NCBI RefSeq assembly: GCF_014643915.1
Contig: NZ_BMKE01000020.1
Coordinates: 1 to 64,000 of the forward strand
Length of the DNA: 64,000 bases
Reading direction: 5' to 3'
DNA from: Oceanisphaera marina
GTDB lineage: Bacteria > Pseudomonadota > Gammaproteobacteria > Enterobacterales > Aeromonadaceae
This document shows positions 44,283-53,390 of this stretch, one piece after another. The position numbers and the translations under genes were made by a program. Below the pieces are notes generated by a model. The model did no database searches. It was given only the letters and a program-made list of their open reading frames with translations, and was not told where the DNA came from. How positions within the stretch are numbered: position 1 is the first letter of the stretch; each line of letters begins with the position of its first letter.

Positions 44283-44310
44283 TACCGGGCTTGCCCCGGT
44301 ATCTTTCTTT
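44283..44310 (+). terminator. Terminator after yjaG
   Basis: TACCGGG/CCCGGTA with a 5-nt loop is followed by TCTTTCTTTT, 49 bp after yjaG. Confidence 0.75.
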
Positions 44311-44360
44311 TGCTGGGCTCTTTCACTTATCTTAAAGGCTGCAAGCTGTCCGCAGGGCCT

Positions 44361-44834
44361 TTATTCGTGCAACAGACTGCCGACTTGCAGTAGTGGCGCC
44401 ACGTCCAGGTCGTCGGCGTTCATCATGGATGACACGCGCTGTACCGACGACAACAGCAGATTCTGCTCCCAGGCTTCCAGCGCCTGAAAACGCTGAATAA
44501 AGCTTTCCTGCAAGGGTCTTGGTGCCGTCTTGATTTTGGCTTTGCCATCATCGGTCAGCACGGCATACACCTTGCGCTTGTCGGTCTGACTGCGTTCACG
44601 CCGTACCAGCTGCTTCTGCTCCAGCCGGTCGATAATGGTGGTGGCGGTGGCCTGACTCATGTGAGTGGCCTGAGCCAGATTGCGCATGGTAATGTCGCCG
44701 TGCTCGCTGATAGCCTGCAGCAGCAACAGCTGAGGGCCGGTCAGGCCAGAGGCCTTGCTGAGTTGGCGAGAGTGAAGGTCGATTGCGCGAATGATCTGGC
44801 GTAGTGCCACCAGCACTTCTTCATGTTTTTCCAT
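44361..44834 (-). CDS. MarR-family transcriptional regulator
   Basis: A 157-residue winged-helix repressor: SGLTGPQLLLLQAISEHGDI, recognition helix MSQATATTIIDRLEQK and wing RRERSQTDKRKVYAVLTDDG. The ligand and targets cannot be inferred from sequence. It is divergent from hutC across 158 bp, which could put the regulator beside the hut genes by chance or function. It is a single gene with no co-directional partner. Confidence 0.9.
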   Translation of the reverse strand: MEKHEEVLVALRQIIRAIDLHSRQLSKASGLTGPQLLLLQAISEHGDITMRNLAQATHMSQATATTIIDRLEQKQLVRRERSQTDKRKVYAVLTDDGKAKIKTAPRPLQESFIQRFQALEAWEQNLLLSSVQRVSSMMNADDLDVAPLLQVGSLLHE

Positions 44835-44942
44835 GGTATTCCTGCCGATGGCTGACTGACTGAATTGGCGCGCACCATAGCGTAAATCGATGGCTGTTTA
44901 AAGCCCTGGCAGGATCCTGCTGGTGGTTTAATCAGAGAGCAT

Positions 44943-44972
44943 GTGACAATGTTGCAATTGTATGTACAATTG
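44943..44972 (+). promoter_or_regulatory. hutC promoter and HutC operator
   Basis: CAATTGTA-TG-TACAATTG (44955-44972) is a perfect palindrome around a TG centre and contains TTGTATGTACAA, the HutC operator core known from Pseudomonas and Klebsiella. It overlaps a candidate -10 box TACAAT (44965-44970) placed 16 bp from GTGACA (44943-44948). HutC should therefore repress its own transcription. Confidence 0.75.
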
Positions 44973-44992
44973 AGTTTGTTACAGGAGGCCTC

Positions 44993-45700
44993 GTGACCCA
45001 ATCCATTCCCCTATATCAGCAGATCAAACAGCATATTCTGGTTCGAATCGAGTCCGGGGAGTATCCGCTGCATCAGCAGATACCGCCGGAGCAGGAGCTG
45101 GCCGGGCAATTCCAGGTCAGCCGAATGACGGCCCACAAGGCGATTCGGGATCTGGTACAGGAAGGTTATCTGATGCGCCGGGCCGGGCTGGGCACCTTTG
45201 TTACCGAGCCCAAGGCGGAATCACCGCTGGCGGATATCAACAATATTGCCGACGAAGTACGGCTGCGCGGTCACCACTACAGCAACCGCATTTTGGTGCT
45301 GGAAGCGATGCGAGCCAATGAGGAAGTGGCCCTGCACATGGGGATGCGGCTGAATGCCCGGGTCTTTCATTCGGTGATTGTGCATTTGGAAAACAAGCTA
45401 CCGATACAGGTGGAAGAGCGTTTCGTTAATCCGGCGCTGGCGCCCGGCTATTTACAGTGTGATTTTGGCCAGCAGACGCCCAACGCCTATCTGGTGGAGC
45501 ACTGTCCGCTGTCGGATATGGAGCACATTGTCGAGGCACGCCTGGCGCCGGCCAATATTGGCGACTGGCTGCAGTTATCACCAGAAGCCCCCTGTTTGCT
45601 GGTGACTCGGCGTACCTGGTCGTTACATCAGCTGGTCAGTTTCGCCCGGCTGTGGCACCCGGGCGACAAGTACAAACTGCGCTCAACGCTAAAATTGTAG
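44993..45700 (+). CDS. hutC: Histidine utilization repressor
   Basis: HutC is a GntR-family repressor released by urocanate. The 235-residue protein has an N-terminal winged helix (PLYQQIKQHILVRIESGEY, PPEQELAGQFQVSRMTAHKA) and a C-terminal UTRA ligand domain (about 90-230) with VEERFVNPALAPGYL. The GTG start at 44993 follows a strong AGGAGG site. Operator-like palindromes precede hutC and hutI, so it should control the whole cluster. Confidence 0.95.
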   Translation: MTQSIPLYQQIKQHILVRIESGEYPLHQQIPPEQELAGQFQVSRMTAHKAIRDLVQEGYLMRRAGLGTFVTEPKAESPLADINNIADEVRLRGHHYSNRILVLEAMRANEEVALHMGMRLNARVFHSVIVHLENKLPIQVEERFVNPALAPGYLQCDFGQQTPNAYLVEHCPLSDMEHIVEARLAPANIGDWLQLSPEAPCLLVTRRTWSLHQLVSFARLWHPGDKYKLRSTLKL

Positions 45701-45739
45701 GGATTAGGGACCGGAAAAATGCACAAGTCGCCTAATCCC
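45700..45739. repeat. Inverted repeat after hutC
   Basis: GGGATTAGG (45700-45708) and CCTAATCCC (45731-45739) are perfect inverted repeats. Related GGGAC/GTCCC-type segments continue to 45770. It separates hutC from the convergent yaeQ gene and may terminate transcription, but no T-run is present. Confidence 0.45.
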
Positions 45740-45773
45740 AAGTTCCTATTCCCCAGTCCCCTGTCCCTAAAAT

Positions 45774-46310
45774 TTACCGCCACTGACTCAACTTCAAGTC
45801 CAGGCTGCGTTCACCATCGGTAACCTGCACTTCACTTTCCTGCAGAGTGGCAAACAGATCTATGCTGCGGGCACAGAGCTCGGCCAGCTGTTCTGGCTGC
45901 GGGTCGTCAAGATGATAAATCTGCAGTCGAGGCAACCGCCCCAGCTCGTTCTGGTGCTTGTTCCACCATTCCTGGGCGCTGCGCCCGCCATAGCTGTATA
46001 CCACCACCTGTTCGGCCCGAGACAATGCCTGCTTGATGCGCTTGGTGCTGGGCTCTCCCAGTTCTACCCACAATACAATGCGACCATCCGGTGATTTTTG
46101 CCACAGCTCCGGCTCGTCGTCGGTGCTCAGGCCTTTGGTAAAGCTCAAGTCGTCACCGGCATGGCGCATAAAGGCCAGCAGACGCACCATCAGCCGGGTG
46201 TCGGTTTCGGACGGGTGCTGGGCCACGGTCAGGCTGTGTTCTTGATAATAGTGTCGATGCAAGTCGCTGATATTCATGCGAACTTTATGCAGGGTGGCAG
46301 TCAGGGCCAT
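45774..46310 (-). CDS. yaeQ: YaeQ family protein
   Basis: A 178-residue cytosolic protein of the YaeQ family, whose fold resembles PD-(D/E)XK nucleases. It has MALTATLHKVRMNISDL at the start, the LSTDDEPELWQKSPDGRIVLWVELGEPS core with acidic residues and Lys in STKRIKQALSR, and YSYGG. The start at 46310 fits the family. An E. coli link to RfaH-dependent transcription was proposed but is uncertain. Its insertion between hutC and hutI is unusual, and a HutC-like TGTATACA site lies upstream of it. Confidence 0.85.
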   Translation of the reverse strand: MALTATLHKVRMNISDLHRHYYQEHSLTVAQHPSETDTRLMVRLLAFMRHAGDDLSFTKGLSTDDEPELWQKSPDGRIVLWVELGEPSTKRIKQALSRAEQVVVYSYGGRSAQEWWNKHQNELGRLPRLQIYHLDDPQPEQLAELCARSIDLFATLQESEVQVTDGERSLDLKLSQWR

Positions 46311-46441
46311 GAGGTTGTCTCGTGTAAAAGGCGACATCTTAACGGTAAGCCGCAGTCGGAGCCAGCCCGGCGCCACCACTCTGCCCATCATTTACTTCTT
46401 TCATTGCTTTAGAGCCAGCGGCTGTCAGTGCCAGAGGGATG

Positions 46442-46566
46442 TGTATACAAACATTTCCGAGTTGTTAATTTTCTGGGTGGTATTTGTGTGATCTTGATCG
46501 TTTTATTTGCATTAAGTAACACATATCGCTTGCGAACAATGACGGTAAGGTTTAAATGTATATACA
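46442..46566. promoter_or_regulatory. hutI/yaeQ divergent promoter region with two HutC-like sites
   Basis: TGTATACA (46442-46449) and TGTATATACA (46557-46566) are palindromes of the HutC core type in the 279-bp gap between yaeQ and hutI. The second lies 23 bp before hutI and overlaps a weak promoter, TTGCGA (46530-46535), 17-bp spacer, TAAATG (46553-46558). The first may act on yaeQ or by looping. Confidence 0.55.
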
Positions 46567-46589
46567 AATAACGCATCAAGGACGCTTAC

Positions 46590-47822
46590 ATGGATCAGTC
46601 ATCACCTTGCCTCTGGGTAAATGCCTCTCTGTTTGATGGCCTGAACGGCGCCGCCGAGCCGATGGCGGTGGCCGTGCAGGAGGGCCGTATCGCCTGGCTC
46701 AAGCCGATGAGCGAACTGAACGCCGCTGATCAATCCGGTTTCGAGTGCATCGATGCCAAAGGCGCCCTGATGACCCCGGGACTGATTGACTGCCACACCC
46801 ATCTGGTGTTTGGCGGCAACCGTGCCGGTGAATTCGAAGCCCGGCTGGAAGGGGCGAGCTACCAAGACATCGCCCGCGCCGGCGGTGGCATCATCAGCAC
46901 GGTGCGCGCCACTCGCACCGCTAGTGAAGACGAGTTGTTCGAAAGCGCCAAGACCCGGCTGCAGGCCCTGATGGCCGACGGCGCGACCACGGTTGAAATC
47001 AAGTCCGGTTACGGCCTGGATCTGGAAAACGAGCTGAAGATGCTGCGGGTGGCGCGTCGTCTTGGCCGCGAACTGCCGGTTCGGGTGGTCACCACCCTGC
47101 TGGGTGCCCATGCTCTGCCGCCGGAATATAAAGACGACGCCGACGGCTACATCAGCCTAGTGTGCAACCAAATGATCCCGGCCGCCGCCGCCGAAGGGCT
47201 GGCCGACGCAGTGGATGTGTTTTGCGAACACATCGCCTTCTCGGTCGAGCAGTGCGAGCGGGTTTATACCGCCGCCAAGGCGCACGGCCTGGCCATCAAG
47301 GGGCACACAGAGCAATTGTCCAACCTCGGCGGTAGCGCCGCCGCCGCTCGGGCTGGCGCATTGTCGGTGGATCACATCGAATACCTGGACGAAGCAGGAG
47401 TCAAGGCGTTGGCCGAAGCCGGCACAGTCGCCACCCTGTTGCCCGGTGCCTTCTACATGCTGCGAGAAACCCAGTTGCCGCCCATCGAATTGTTGCGCCG
47501 GTATGGCGTGCCGATGGCGCTGGCCACCGATGCCAACCCGGGCACTTCACCTATCTTCAGTCTGAAACTGATGCTGAACATGGCCTGCACCCTGTTCCGC
47601 CTGACCCCCATCGAGGCCCTGCGCGGTGTGACCGCCCACGGTGCCCGGGCGCTGGGGTTGCAGGAAGAGGTGGGGCGGATCGCCCCAGGACTGCAGGCGG
47701 ACTTCTGCCTGTGGGACACCACTAATCCGGCGGAGCTGGCCTACAGCGTGGGCCTGCCCCGGTTAACCCACCGTGTCGTTGCTGGAATGGTTGCCGAAAA
47801 AATATCAGAAGATGCAGCATGA
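46590..47822 (+). CDS. hutI: Imidazolonepropionase
   Basis: HutI hydrolyses 4-imidazolone-5-propionate to N-formimino-L-glutamate, step three of histidine catabolism. The 410-residue amidohydrolase has the metal site [13 protein letters not shown] (about 68-80), the [17 protein letters not shown] block, and the C-terminal [10 protein letters not shown]. The ATG at 46590 follows AAGGA. Codon use is more GC-rich than most of the window, shared with hutU and hutH. It is followed by a remnant of hutG, then hutU. Confidence 0.96.
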   Translation: MDQSSPCLWVNASLFDGLNGAAEPMAVAVQEGRIAWLKPMSELNAADQSGFECIDAKGALMTPGLIDCHTHLVFGGNRAGEFEARLEGASYQDIARAGGGIISTVRATRTASEDELFESAKTRLQALMADGATTVEIKSGYGLDLENELKMLRVARRLGRELPVRVVTTLLGAHALPPEYKDDADGYISLVCNQMIPAAAAEGLADAVDVFCEHIAFSVEQCERVYTAAKAHGLAIKGHTEQLSNLGGSAAAARAGALSVDHIEYLDEAGVKALAEAGTVATLLPGAFYMLRETQLPPIELLRRYGVPMALATDANPGTSPIFSLKLMLNMACTLFRLTPIEALRGVTAHGARALGLQEEVGRIAPGLQADFCLWDTTNPAELAYSVGLPRLTHRVVAGMVAEKISEDAA

Positions 47823-47834
47823 AGCCGGGCATAA

Positions 47835-47970
47835 ATGCCCGGGGTCGTACTGGATGTAATTGAACGACTGACTGAACAGATTCGGGCCTGCGGCAAGCTG
47901 CGGCTGGCGGAACCGAATCCCGAGTATGAGCTTGATGGCCACAGGACCAATGGCGGCTCGGTTAATTTAT
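47835..47970 (+). pseudogene. hutG: Remnant of hutG (formimidoylglutamase) C-terminal part
   Basis: Between hutI and hutU a frame reads VLDVIERLTEQIRACGKLRL, then AEPNPEYELDGHRTNGG. This matches the end of arginase-fold formimidoylglutamases, where a SGKLRLADIAELNPEYDxDxRTA pattern is expected. Three to four residues appear lost between LAE and NPEY, and the rest of the enzyme (metal-binding HxD and DxD sites) is absent. In related operons hutG sits exactly here. I infer a deletion that removed most of hutG but left hutI and hutU intact; a hairpin (47825-47842) lies at the hutI end. Confidence 0.6.
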
Positions 47971-47997
47971 ACTTTGACACTGTAGAGGGATCACTTA

Positions 47998-49695
47998 ATG
48001 TCACAGCAAAATACGTCACAACAAGACAAGCGTCACGCGCCCGGCCGCGTTATCAAATCACCGACCGGCGTCAACAAGATCTGCAAGAGCTGGCTGACCG
48101 AAGCCGCCTACCGCATGCTGCACAACAACCTGCACCCGGACGTGGCCGAGCGCCCCGAAGATCTGGTGGTGTACGGCGGCATCGGCCGTGCGGCCCGTGA
48201 CTGGAACTGTTTCGACCGTATTGCCGAAGTGCTGACTCGCCTGGAAGACGACGAGACCCTGCTGGTGCAGTCCGGCAAGCCGGTGGGGGTGTTCAAGACT
48301 CACGCCGACGCGCCGCGCGTGCTGCTCGCCAACTCCAACCTGGTGCCTCATTGGGCCAACTGGGAGCACTTCAACGAGCTGGATAAGAAAGGCCTGATGA
48401 TGTACGGCCAGATGACCGCCGGCTCCTGGATCTACATCGGCTCGCAAGGCATAGTGCAGGGCACCTACGAAACCTTCGTCGCCGTGGCCAAACAGCACTT
48501 CAACGGTGAAGCCAAGGGCCGTTGGGTACTGACCGGTGGCCTGGGTGGCATGGGGGGCGCTCAGCCGCTGGCCGCCACCATGGCCGGGTTCAACTGTATT
48601 ACCATTGAATGTGACGAAACCCGTATCGACTTCCGCCTGCGCACCCGTTACGTCGACAAGAAGGCCTACAGCCTGGACGAAGCGCTGGGCATGATCGATG
48701 AAGCGAAAGTCAAAGGTGAAGCGATTTCCGTCGGTCTGCTGGGTAACGCCGCCGATGTATTTCCGGAGCTGGTCGCGCGCAACATTACCCCGGATGTGGT
48801 TACCGACCAGACCTCCGCCCACGATCCGCTGAACGGCTACCTGCCCCAGGGCTGGACCATGGAGCACGCCGCCGAGATGCGCAAGCAGGACGAGGCCGCC
48901 GTGGTCAAGGCCGCCAAGCAGTCGATGGCGGTACAGGTACAGGCGATGCTGGATCTGCAGGATCGCGGTGCCGCGACTCTGGATTACGGCAACAACATCC
49001 GCCAGATGGCGCTGGAAGAAGGCGTGAAGAATGCCTTCGACTTCCCCGGCTTCGTACCCGCCTATGTGCGTCCGCTGTTCTGTGAAGGCATAGGTCCTTT
49101 CCGCTGGGTGGCCCTGAGTGGCGATCCGGAAGATATCTACAAGACCGACGCCAAGGTGAAGGAACTGATCCCGGACAACCCGCACCTGCACAACTGGCTG
49201 GACATGGCGCGTGAGCGTATCGCCTTCCAGGGTCTGCCTGCCCGTATCTGCTGGGTCGGCCTGAAAGACCGCGCCCGTCTGGCGCTGGCCTTCAACGAAA
49301 TGGTCAAGAACGGCGAGCTGAAAGCGCCCATCGTGATCGGTCGTGATCACCTGGACTCCGGCTCCGTTGCCAGCCCCAACCGCGAAACCGAAGCCATGCT
49401 CGACGGCTCCGATGCGGTTTCCGACTGGCCGCTGCTGAATGCCCTGCTGAACACAGCAGGCGGCGCGACCTGGGTTTCTCTGCACCACGGTGGTGGTGTG
49501 GGCATGGGCTTCAGCCAGCACTCCGGTGTGGTGATTGTCGCCGACGGCACCGATGCCGCCGCCGCCCGTCTGGGTCGGGTACTGCGTAATGACCCGGGTA
49601 CTGGTGTGATGCGTCACGCCGATGCCGGTTATGATATTGCTATCGATTGTGCCCGTGAACAGGGTCTGGATTTGCCAATGGTTAACAAGGATTAA
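47998..49695 (+). CDS. hutU: Urocanate hydratase
   Basis: HutU adds water to urocanate using tightly bound NAD+, step two of histidine catabolism. The 565-residue protein has the NAD-binding region [18 protein letters not shown], the [15 protein letters not shown] block, [18 protein letters not shown] and the C-terminal [19 protein letters not shown] with the active-site region. Length equals family members. It is 4 bp upstream of hutH. A long antisense frame (48058-49752) is an artefact of its GC-rich codons. Confidence 0.97.
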   Translation: MSQQNTSQQDKRHAPGRVIKSPTGVNKICKSWLTEAAYRMLHNNLHPDVAERPEDLVVYGGIGRAARDWNCFDRIAEVLTRLEDDETLLVQSGKPVGVFKTHADAPRVLLANSNLVPHWANWEHFNELDKKGLMMYGQMTAGSWIYIGSQGIVQGTYETFVAVAKQHFNGEAKGRWVLTGGLGGMGGAQPLAATMAGFNCITIECDETRIDFRLRTRYVDKKAYSLDEALGMIDEAKVKGEAISVGLLGNAADVFPELVARNITPDVVTDQTSAHDPLNGYLPQGWTMEHAAEMRKQDEAAVVKAAKQSMAVQVQAMLDLQDRGAATLDYGNNIRQMALEEGVKNAFDFPGFVPAYVRPLFCEGIGPFRWVALSGDPEDIYKTDAKVKELIPDNPHLHNWLDMARERIAFQGLPARICWVGLKDRARLALAFNEMVKNGELKAPIVIGRDHLDSGSVASPNRETEAMLDGSDAVSDWPLLNALLNTAGGATWVSLHHGGGVGMGFSQHSGVVIVADGTDAAAARLGRVLRNDPGTGVMRHADAGYDIAIDCAREQGLDLPMVNKD

Positions 49696-49699
49696 TGTG

Positions 49700-51232
49700 A
49701 TGACAACGCTGACTATCAACCCCGGAAAAATGACCCTGGCCGAGATGCGCAAGGTCTACGAACAGCCGGTCCAGATCAAGCAGGCCCCCAGCTGCCACGA
49801 TGCCATTCAGGCCTCTGTTGACTGCGTTAACCGCATGGTCGCCGAAGATCGCACCGTGTACGGCATCAACACCGGTTTTGGCCTGCTGGCCAGCACCCGT
49901 ATCAAGCCGGAAGATCTGGAAACCCTGCAGCGCTCTCTGGTGCTGTCCCACGCCACCGGCCTGGGCGAGCTGATCAGCGACGAGCTGGTACGACTGATTA
50001 TGGTGCTGAAGATCAACGGCCTGGCCCGTGGCTTCTCCGGCATCCGTCTGCAGGTGCTGGAAGCGCTGATGACCCTGGTCAATCACGAAGTGTATCCCTG
50101 CATCCCGGCCAAGGGCTCCGTTGGCGCCTCCGGTGACCTGGCGCCGCTGGCCCACATGAGCTGCGTGCTGCTGGGCGAGGGTACTGCCCGTTATAAAGGT
50201 GAAGTGATCAGCGCCGGTCAGGCGCTGGAAATTGCCGGTCTCAAGCCGATGGCTCTGGCACCGAAAGAGGGCCTGGCTCTGCTGAACGGCACCCAGGTAT
50301 CCACCGCCTTCGCCCTGCGCGGCCTGTTTGAAGCGGAAGACCTGTTCGCCAGCGCCATCGTGATTGGTGGCCTGACCGTAGAGGCTACCCTGAGCTCTCG
50401 TCGTCCCTTCGACCCGCGCATCCATGAAGTGCGTGGCCAGCAGGGGCAGATCGACGCCGCCGCCGGTTACCGTCATGTGCTGGGCGAGACCAGCGAAGTT
50501 AGCCAGTCTCACAGCAACTGCTCCAAGGTACAGGACCCGTATTCTCTGCGCTGCCAGCCCCAGGTCATGGGTGCCTGCCTGACCCAGCTGCGTCAGGTTG
50601 CCGAAGTGCTGCTGGTAGAAGGCAACGCCGTGTCCGACAACCCGCTGGTATTTGCCGAAGACAACGACGTGATCTCCGGCGGTAACTTCCATGCCGAGCC
50701 GGTGGCCATGGCGGCGGATAATCTGGCGCTGGCGATTGCCGAAATCGGCTCCCTGAGCGAACGCCGGGTATCCCTGATGATGGATACCCACATGTCCGGC
50801 CTGCCGCCGTTCCTGGTGGAAAACGGTGGCGTCAACTCCGGCTTCATGATCGCCCAGGTTACTGCCGCAGCGCTGGCCTCCGACAACAAGGCGCTGTCGC
50901 ATCCGCACTCGGTTGACTCGCTGCCGACCTCCGCCAACCAGGAAGACCATGTGTCCATGGCGCCCAACGGCGGGCGCCGGCTGTGGCCGATGGCGGAAAA
51001 CACCCGTGGTGTGCTGGCCATCGAATGGCTGGCCGCCTGTCAGGGCCTGGACTTCCGCGGAGGTCTCAAGACCACAGAAGCGCTCGAGGTTGCTCGTCAG
51101 GCCCTGCGTGAACAAGTCAGCTACTACGACAAGGACCGCTTCTTCGGCCCGGATATCGAGCAAGCCGATGCGTTGCTCAAGGCCAACAGCCTGAGCCATC
51201 TGGTACAGCCGGGTCTGTTGCCCAGCCGCTGA
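49700..51232 (+). CDS. hutH: Histidine ammonia-lyase
   Basis: HutH removes ammonia from histidine to give urocanate, the inducer of the hut genes. The 510-residue protein has the Ala-Ser-Gly triad that cyclises to the MIO cofactor in [17 protein letters not shown] (about 140-155), [10 protein letters not shown] near residue 54 and the [14 protein letters not shown] motif. I place the start at the ATG at 49700, just after the hutU stop; the upstream reading frame overlaps hutU. It closes the operon and is followed by a terminator. Confidence 0.98.
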   Translation: MTTLTINPGKMTLAEMRKVYEQPVQIKQAPSCHDAIQASVDCVNRMVAEDRTVYGINTGFGLLASTRIKPEDLETLQRSLVLSHATGLGELISDELVRLIMVLKINGLARGFSGIRLQVLEALMTLVNHEVYPCIPAKGSVGASGDLAPLAHMSCVLLGEGTARYKGEVISAGQALEIAGLKPMALAPKEGLALLNGTQVSTAFALRGLFEAEDLFASAIVIGGLTVEATLSSRRPFDPRIHEVRGQQGQIDAAAGYRHVLGETSEVSQSHSNCSKVQDPYSLRCQPQVMGACLTQLRQVAEVLLVEGNAVSDNPLVFAEDNDVISGGNFHAEPVAMAADNLALAIAEIGSLSERRVSLMMDTHMSGLPPFLVENGGVNSGFMIAQVTAAALASDNKALSHPHSVDSLPTSANQEDHVSMAPNGGRRLWPMAENTRGVLAIEWLAACQGLDFRGGLKTTEALEVARQALREQVSYYDKDRFFGPDIEQADALLKANSLSHLVQPGLLPSR

Positions 51233-51257
51233 GTTGAATGAATAAACAGGGGAATTT

Positions 51258-51286
51258 GGGGGCGGCTTTGGCAGCCCCCTTTTTTA
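51258..51286 (+). terminator. hut operon terminator
   Basis: GGGGGC/GCCCCC with a 10-nt loop is followed by seven T residues, 25 bp after hutH. Confidence 0.85.
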
Positions 51287-51326
51287 TGGGCGACATAGAG
51301 TAACGATAAAAAAGGGCTCCTATGAA

Positions 51327-51346
51327 GCCTGTTTTTTTATCCAGTA
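51327..51346. promoter_or_regulatory. Possible LexA box upstream of the ydjM-like gene
   Basis: CTGT-N8-CCAG within GCCTGTTTTTTTATCCAGTA matches the LexA consensus CTGT-N8-ACAG at all but one core base. It is 45 bp before a gene of the YdjM family, and E. coli ydjM is a LexA-regulated SOS gene. That context is the main support. Confidence 0.4.
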
Positions 51347-51391
51347 TCTGCTGCTACACTCGCGGCCTTTTATTAGCCTGGAAAGTGGTCG

Positions 51392-52066
51392 ATGGCAGAT
51401 TTTAAAACTCATGTGCAAGTCGCCTCAGTGGTGAGCGGCGCACTGGCGGGAACTTTGGCCTGGGCGCAACTGGTGAGCTTGCCCGAAGCGGGCCTGTTGT
51501 GGTTAACCGGCAGTCTGGGCGGCATTATGCCTGATATAGATGCCGATACTTCTCGCTCCATCCAGATTATCTTTCGGCTGTTCGGCATGCTCGGCACCAC
51601 GCTGACGCTGCTCTATGGTCGCCAGCATCTCCCGCTGCCTGATACCCTGCTGCTGGGCGGAGCCGCTTATCTGCTGGTGCGCTATCCTTTGTGCTGGGCG
51701 TTTGCCCGCCTGACGGTGCACAGGGCCAGTCTGCATTCCCTGCTGGCCAACCTGGTGTTTGCCATGATAACGGTGGTGATTAGCCATCATCTGTTTCATC
51801 TCGGTGACGAGCTGGCCTGGCTGATGGGGGTATTCATGTTCACGGGGGCGGCGATTCATTTGCTGCTGGATGAGCTGTACAGCATCGACCTGGAAGGACG
51901 GCGGTTGAAAAAGTCGTTTGGCACCGCCTTTAAAGTCATTGCATGGCCGGCCCCTTTGCCCAATATGGCCTTGTTGGCGCTGCTGTTGCTCTGCTGGTGG
52001 CTGGTTCCTCCGCCGCAGCCCTTATTTGTGGTGTTGCGGCAACTATTGCCGCTTTCTCACATCTGA
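51392..52066 (+). CDS. Membrane-bound metal-dependent hydrolase (YdjM/DUF457 family)
   Basis: A 224-residue inner-membrane protein with about five hydrophobic segments. The family motifs are DFKTHVQVA at the start, LGGIMPDIDADTS, the RLTVHRASLHSL block and the HLLLDELYSIDLEGRRLK tail, giving the His/Asp set of this putative metallohydrolase family. The reaction is unknown; E. coli YdjM is SOS-induced. It stands between the hut operon and purC, each with its own regulation. Confidence 0.85.
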   Translation: MADFKTHVQVASVVSGALAGTLAWAQLVSLPEAGLLWLTGSLGGIMPDIDADTSRSIQIIFRLFGMLGTTLTLLYGRQHLPLPDTLLLGGAAYLLVRYPLCWAFARLTVHRASLHSLLANLVFAMITVVISHHLFHLGDELAWLMGVFMFTGAAIHLLLDELYSIDLEGRRLKKSFGTAFKVIAWPAPLPNMALLALLLLCWWLVPPPQPLFVVLRQLLPLSHI

Positions 52067-52166
52067 TAAGATAGCTGGACTGGTATGGCTCGCTACCGCC
52101 AAACATAATTATAAAAATCGAGTGGCGACGGCCAGTGCCGATTAATATTCCACACACAGGACACAA

Positions 52167-53273
52167 ATGATGAGCCTTGCAGACAAGGTATTGGCCGTAA
52201 ACAACGACCTTCCTATTCGTACCCAGCAACCCGTACACAGCGGCAAGGTACGCTCGGTATACTGGTTGACCGAAGCAGACAGCCGTCGTTTAATTCAAGA
52301 AAAAGGCTACCCGGTTGCTCCCGATGCGCCCTTGGCCATTATGGTGATCAGCGACCGAATTTCGGCGTTCGATTGCATCTGGCATGGTGAAGAAGGCATG
52401 CAGGGCGTGCCCGGCAAAGGCGCGGCGCTGAATGCCATTTCCAACCACTGGTTCAAATTGTTTAAAGAGCAGGGACTGGCCGACAGTCATATTCTGGATA
52501 TTCCCCATCCCTTCGTGTGGATAGTGCAAAAGGCCACACCGGTAAAAATAGAAGCCATCTGTCGCCAGTATATTACCGGCTCCATGTGGCGCAGCTATGC
52601 CAAGGGCGAGCGGGAATTCTGTGGCATTCGTCTGCCCGATGGCCTGCAAAAAGATCAGAAGTTACCCGAGTTGCTTATGACGCCCTCGACCAAGGGCATT
52701 CTGACCGGCATTCCCGGTGTGCCGGAAGCTGATGACGTTAATATCACGCGAAAAAATATCGAAGACAACTTTGCGGCCTTTAATTTCAAACGGCCCGAAG
52801 ATATCGCCCATTACGAGCGGTTGTTGAAAGAAGGCTTTGACGTGATAAGCTCGGAATTGGCGAAACTGGATCAGATATTCGTGGATACCAAATTTGAATT
52901 TGGTTACGTGGAAGATGCCGAAGGTAATGACAAACTGATTTATATGGATGAAGTCGGTACCCCTGATTCTTCCCGGATCTGGGACGGCACCGCCTATGCT
53001 GAAGGCCGTATCGTTGAAAATTCCAAAGAAGATTTTCGCCAGATGCTGCTGAATCATTTCCCCGATCCGGATATTTTACTGAATAAAGAACGTATGCCAG
53101 AGCGGGAAGCACTGGCGCGAGACAACGCCTTGCCGGTGGACGTATTAATGAATATTTCCCGTACTTATATCGGCATCGCGGAAAAGGTGACCGGCCAGCG
53201 GCTGGAATTATCCGATAATCCCAAAGCGGATATCATCGCCATACTACGCGAGCAGTACGCACTGATTGATTAA
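52167..53273 (+). CDS. purC: SAICAR synthase (long PurC type)
   Basis: PurC ligates aspartate to CAIR to form SAICAR in purine synthesis. The 368-residue protein is the longer type found in Vibrio and Shewanella rather than the 237-residue E. coli form. It has [10 protein letters not shown] (ATP loop), [31 protein letters not shown] and [13 protein letters not shown]. The start may be either Met of MMSL; the AGGACA site suits the first. An IS begins 21 bp beyond the stop codon, next to half of what looks like the former terminator. Confidence 0.95.
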   Translation: MMSLADKVLAVNNDLPIRTQQPVHSGKVRSVYWLTEADSRRLIQEKGYPVAPDAPLAIMVISDRISAFDCIWHGEEGMQGVPGKGAALNAISNHWFKLFKEQGLADSHILDIPHPFVWIVQKATPVKIEAICRQYITGSMWRSYAKGEREFCGIRLPDGLQKDQKLPELLMTPSTKGILTGIPGVPEADDVNITRKNIEDNFAAFNFKRPEDIAHYERLLKEGFDVISSELAKLDQIFVDTKFEFGYVEDAEGNDKLIYMDEVGTPDSSRIWDGTAYAEGRIVENSKEDFRQMLLNHFPDPDILLNKERMPEREALARDNALPVDVLMNISRTYIGIAEKVTGQRLELSDNPKADIIAILREQYALID

Positions 53274-53352
53274 CGTAAAAACCCGGGCATGCCCTAACAC
53301 CGATCAGTTAAGAATTTTGGCGATCGGTTGACCGATCCTTATACGGCGTCAG

Positions 53353-53390
53353 AATACCCTCATCACCACATGGTATGAGGGTATTTTTTT
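53353..53390 (+). promoter_or_regulatory. Hairpin over the transposase ribosome-binding site
   Basis: AATACCCTCAT (53353-53363) pairs perfectly with ATGAGGGTATT (53375-53385), followed by a T-run to 53390. The right arm holds GAGGG, the likely ribosome-binding site for the TTG start at 53389. A candidate promoter is TTGGCG (53318-53323) with TATACG (53340-53345). The hairpin could both terminate transcripts entering from purC and hide the site. Confidence 0.55.

Noticed and set aside
48058-49752. 564-codon antisense ORF opposite hutU (and a similar 505-codon one opposite hutH)
   Set aside because: Long open antisense frames follow from GC-rich codon use; composition (Gly/His/Gln-rich) is that of a shadow frame and the sense proteins are unmistakable.
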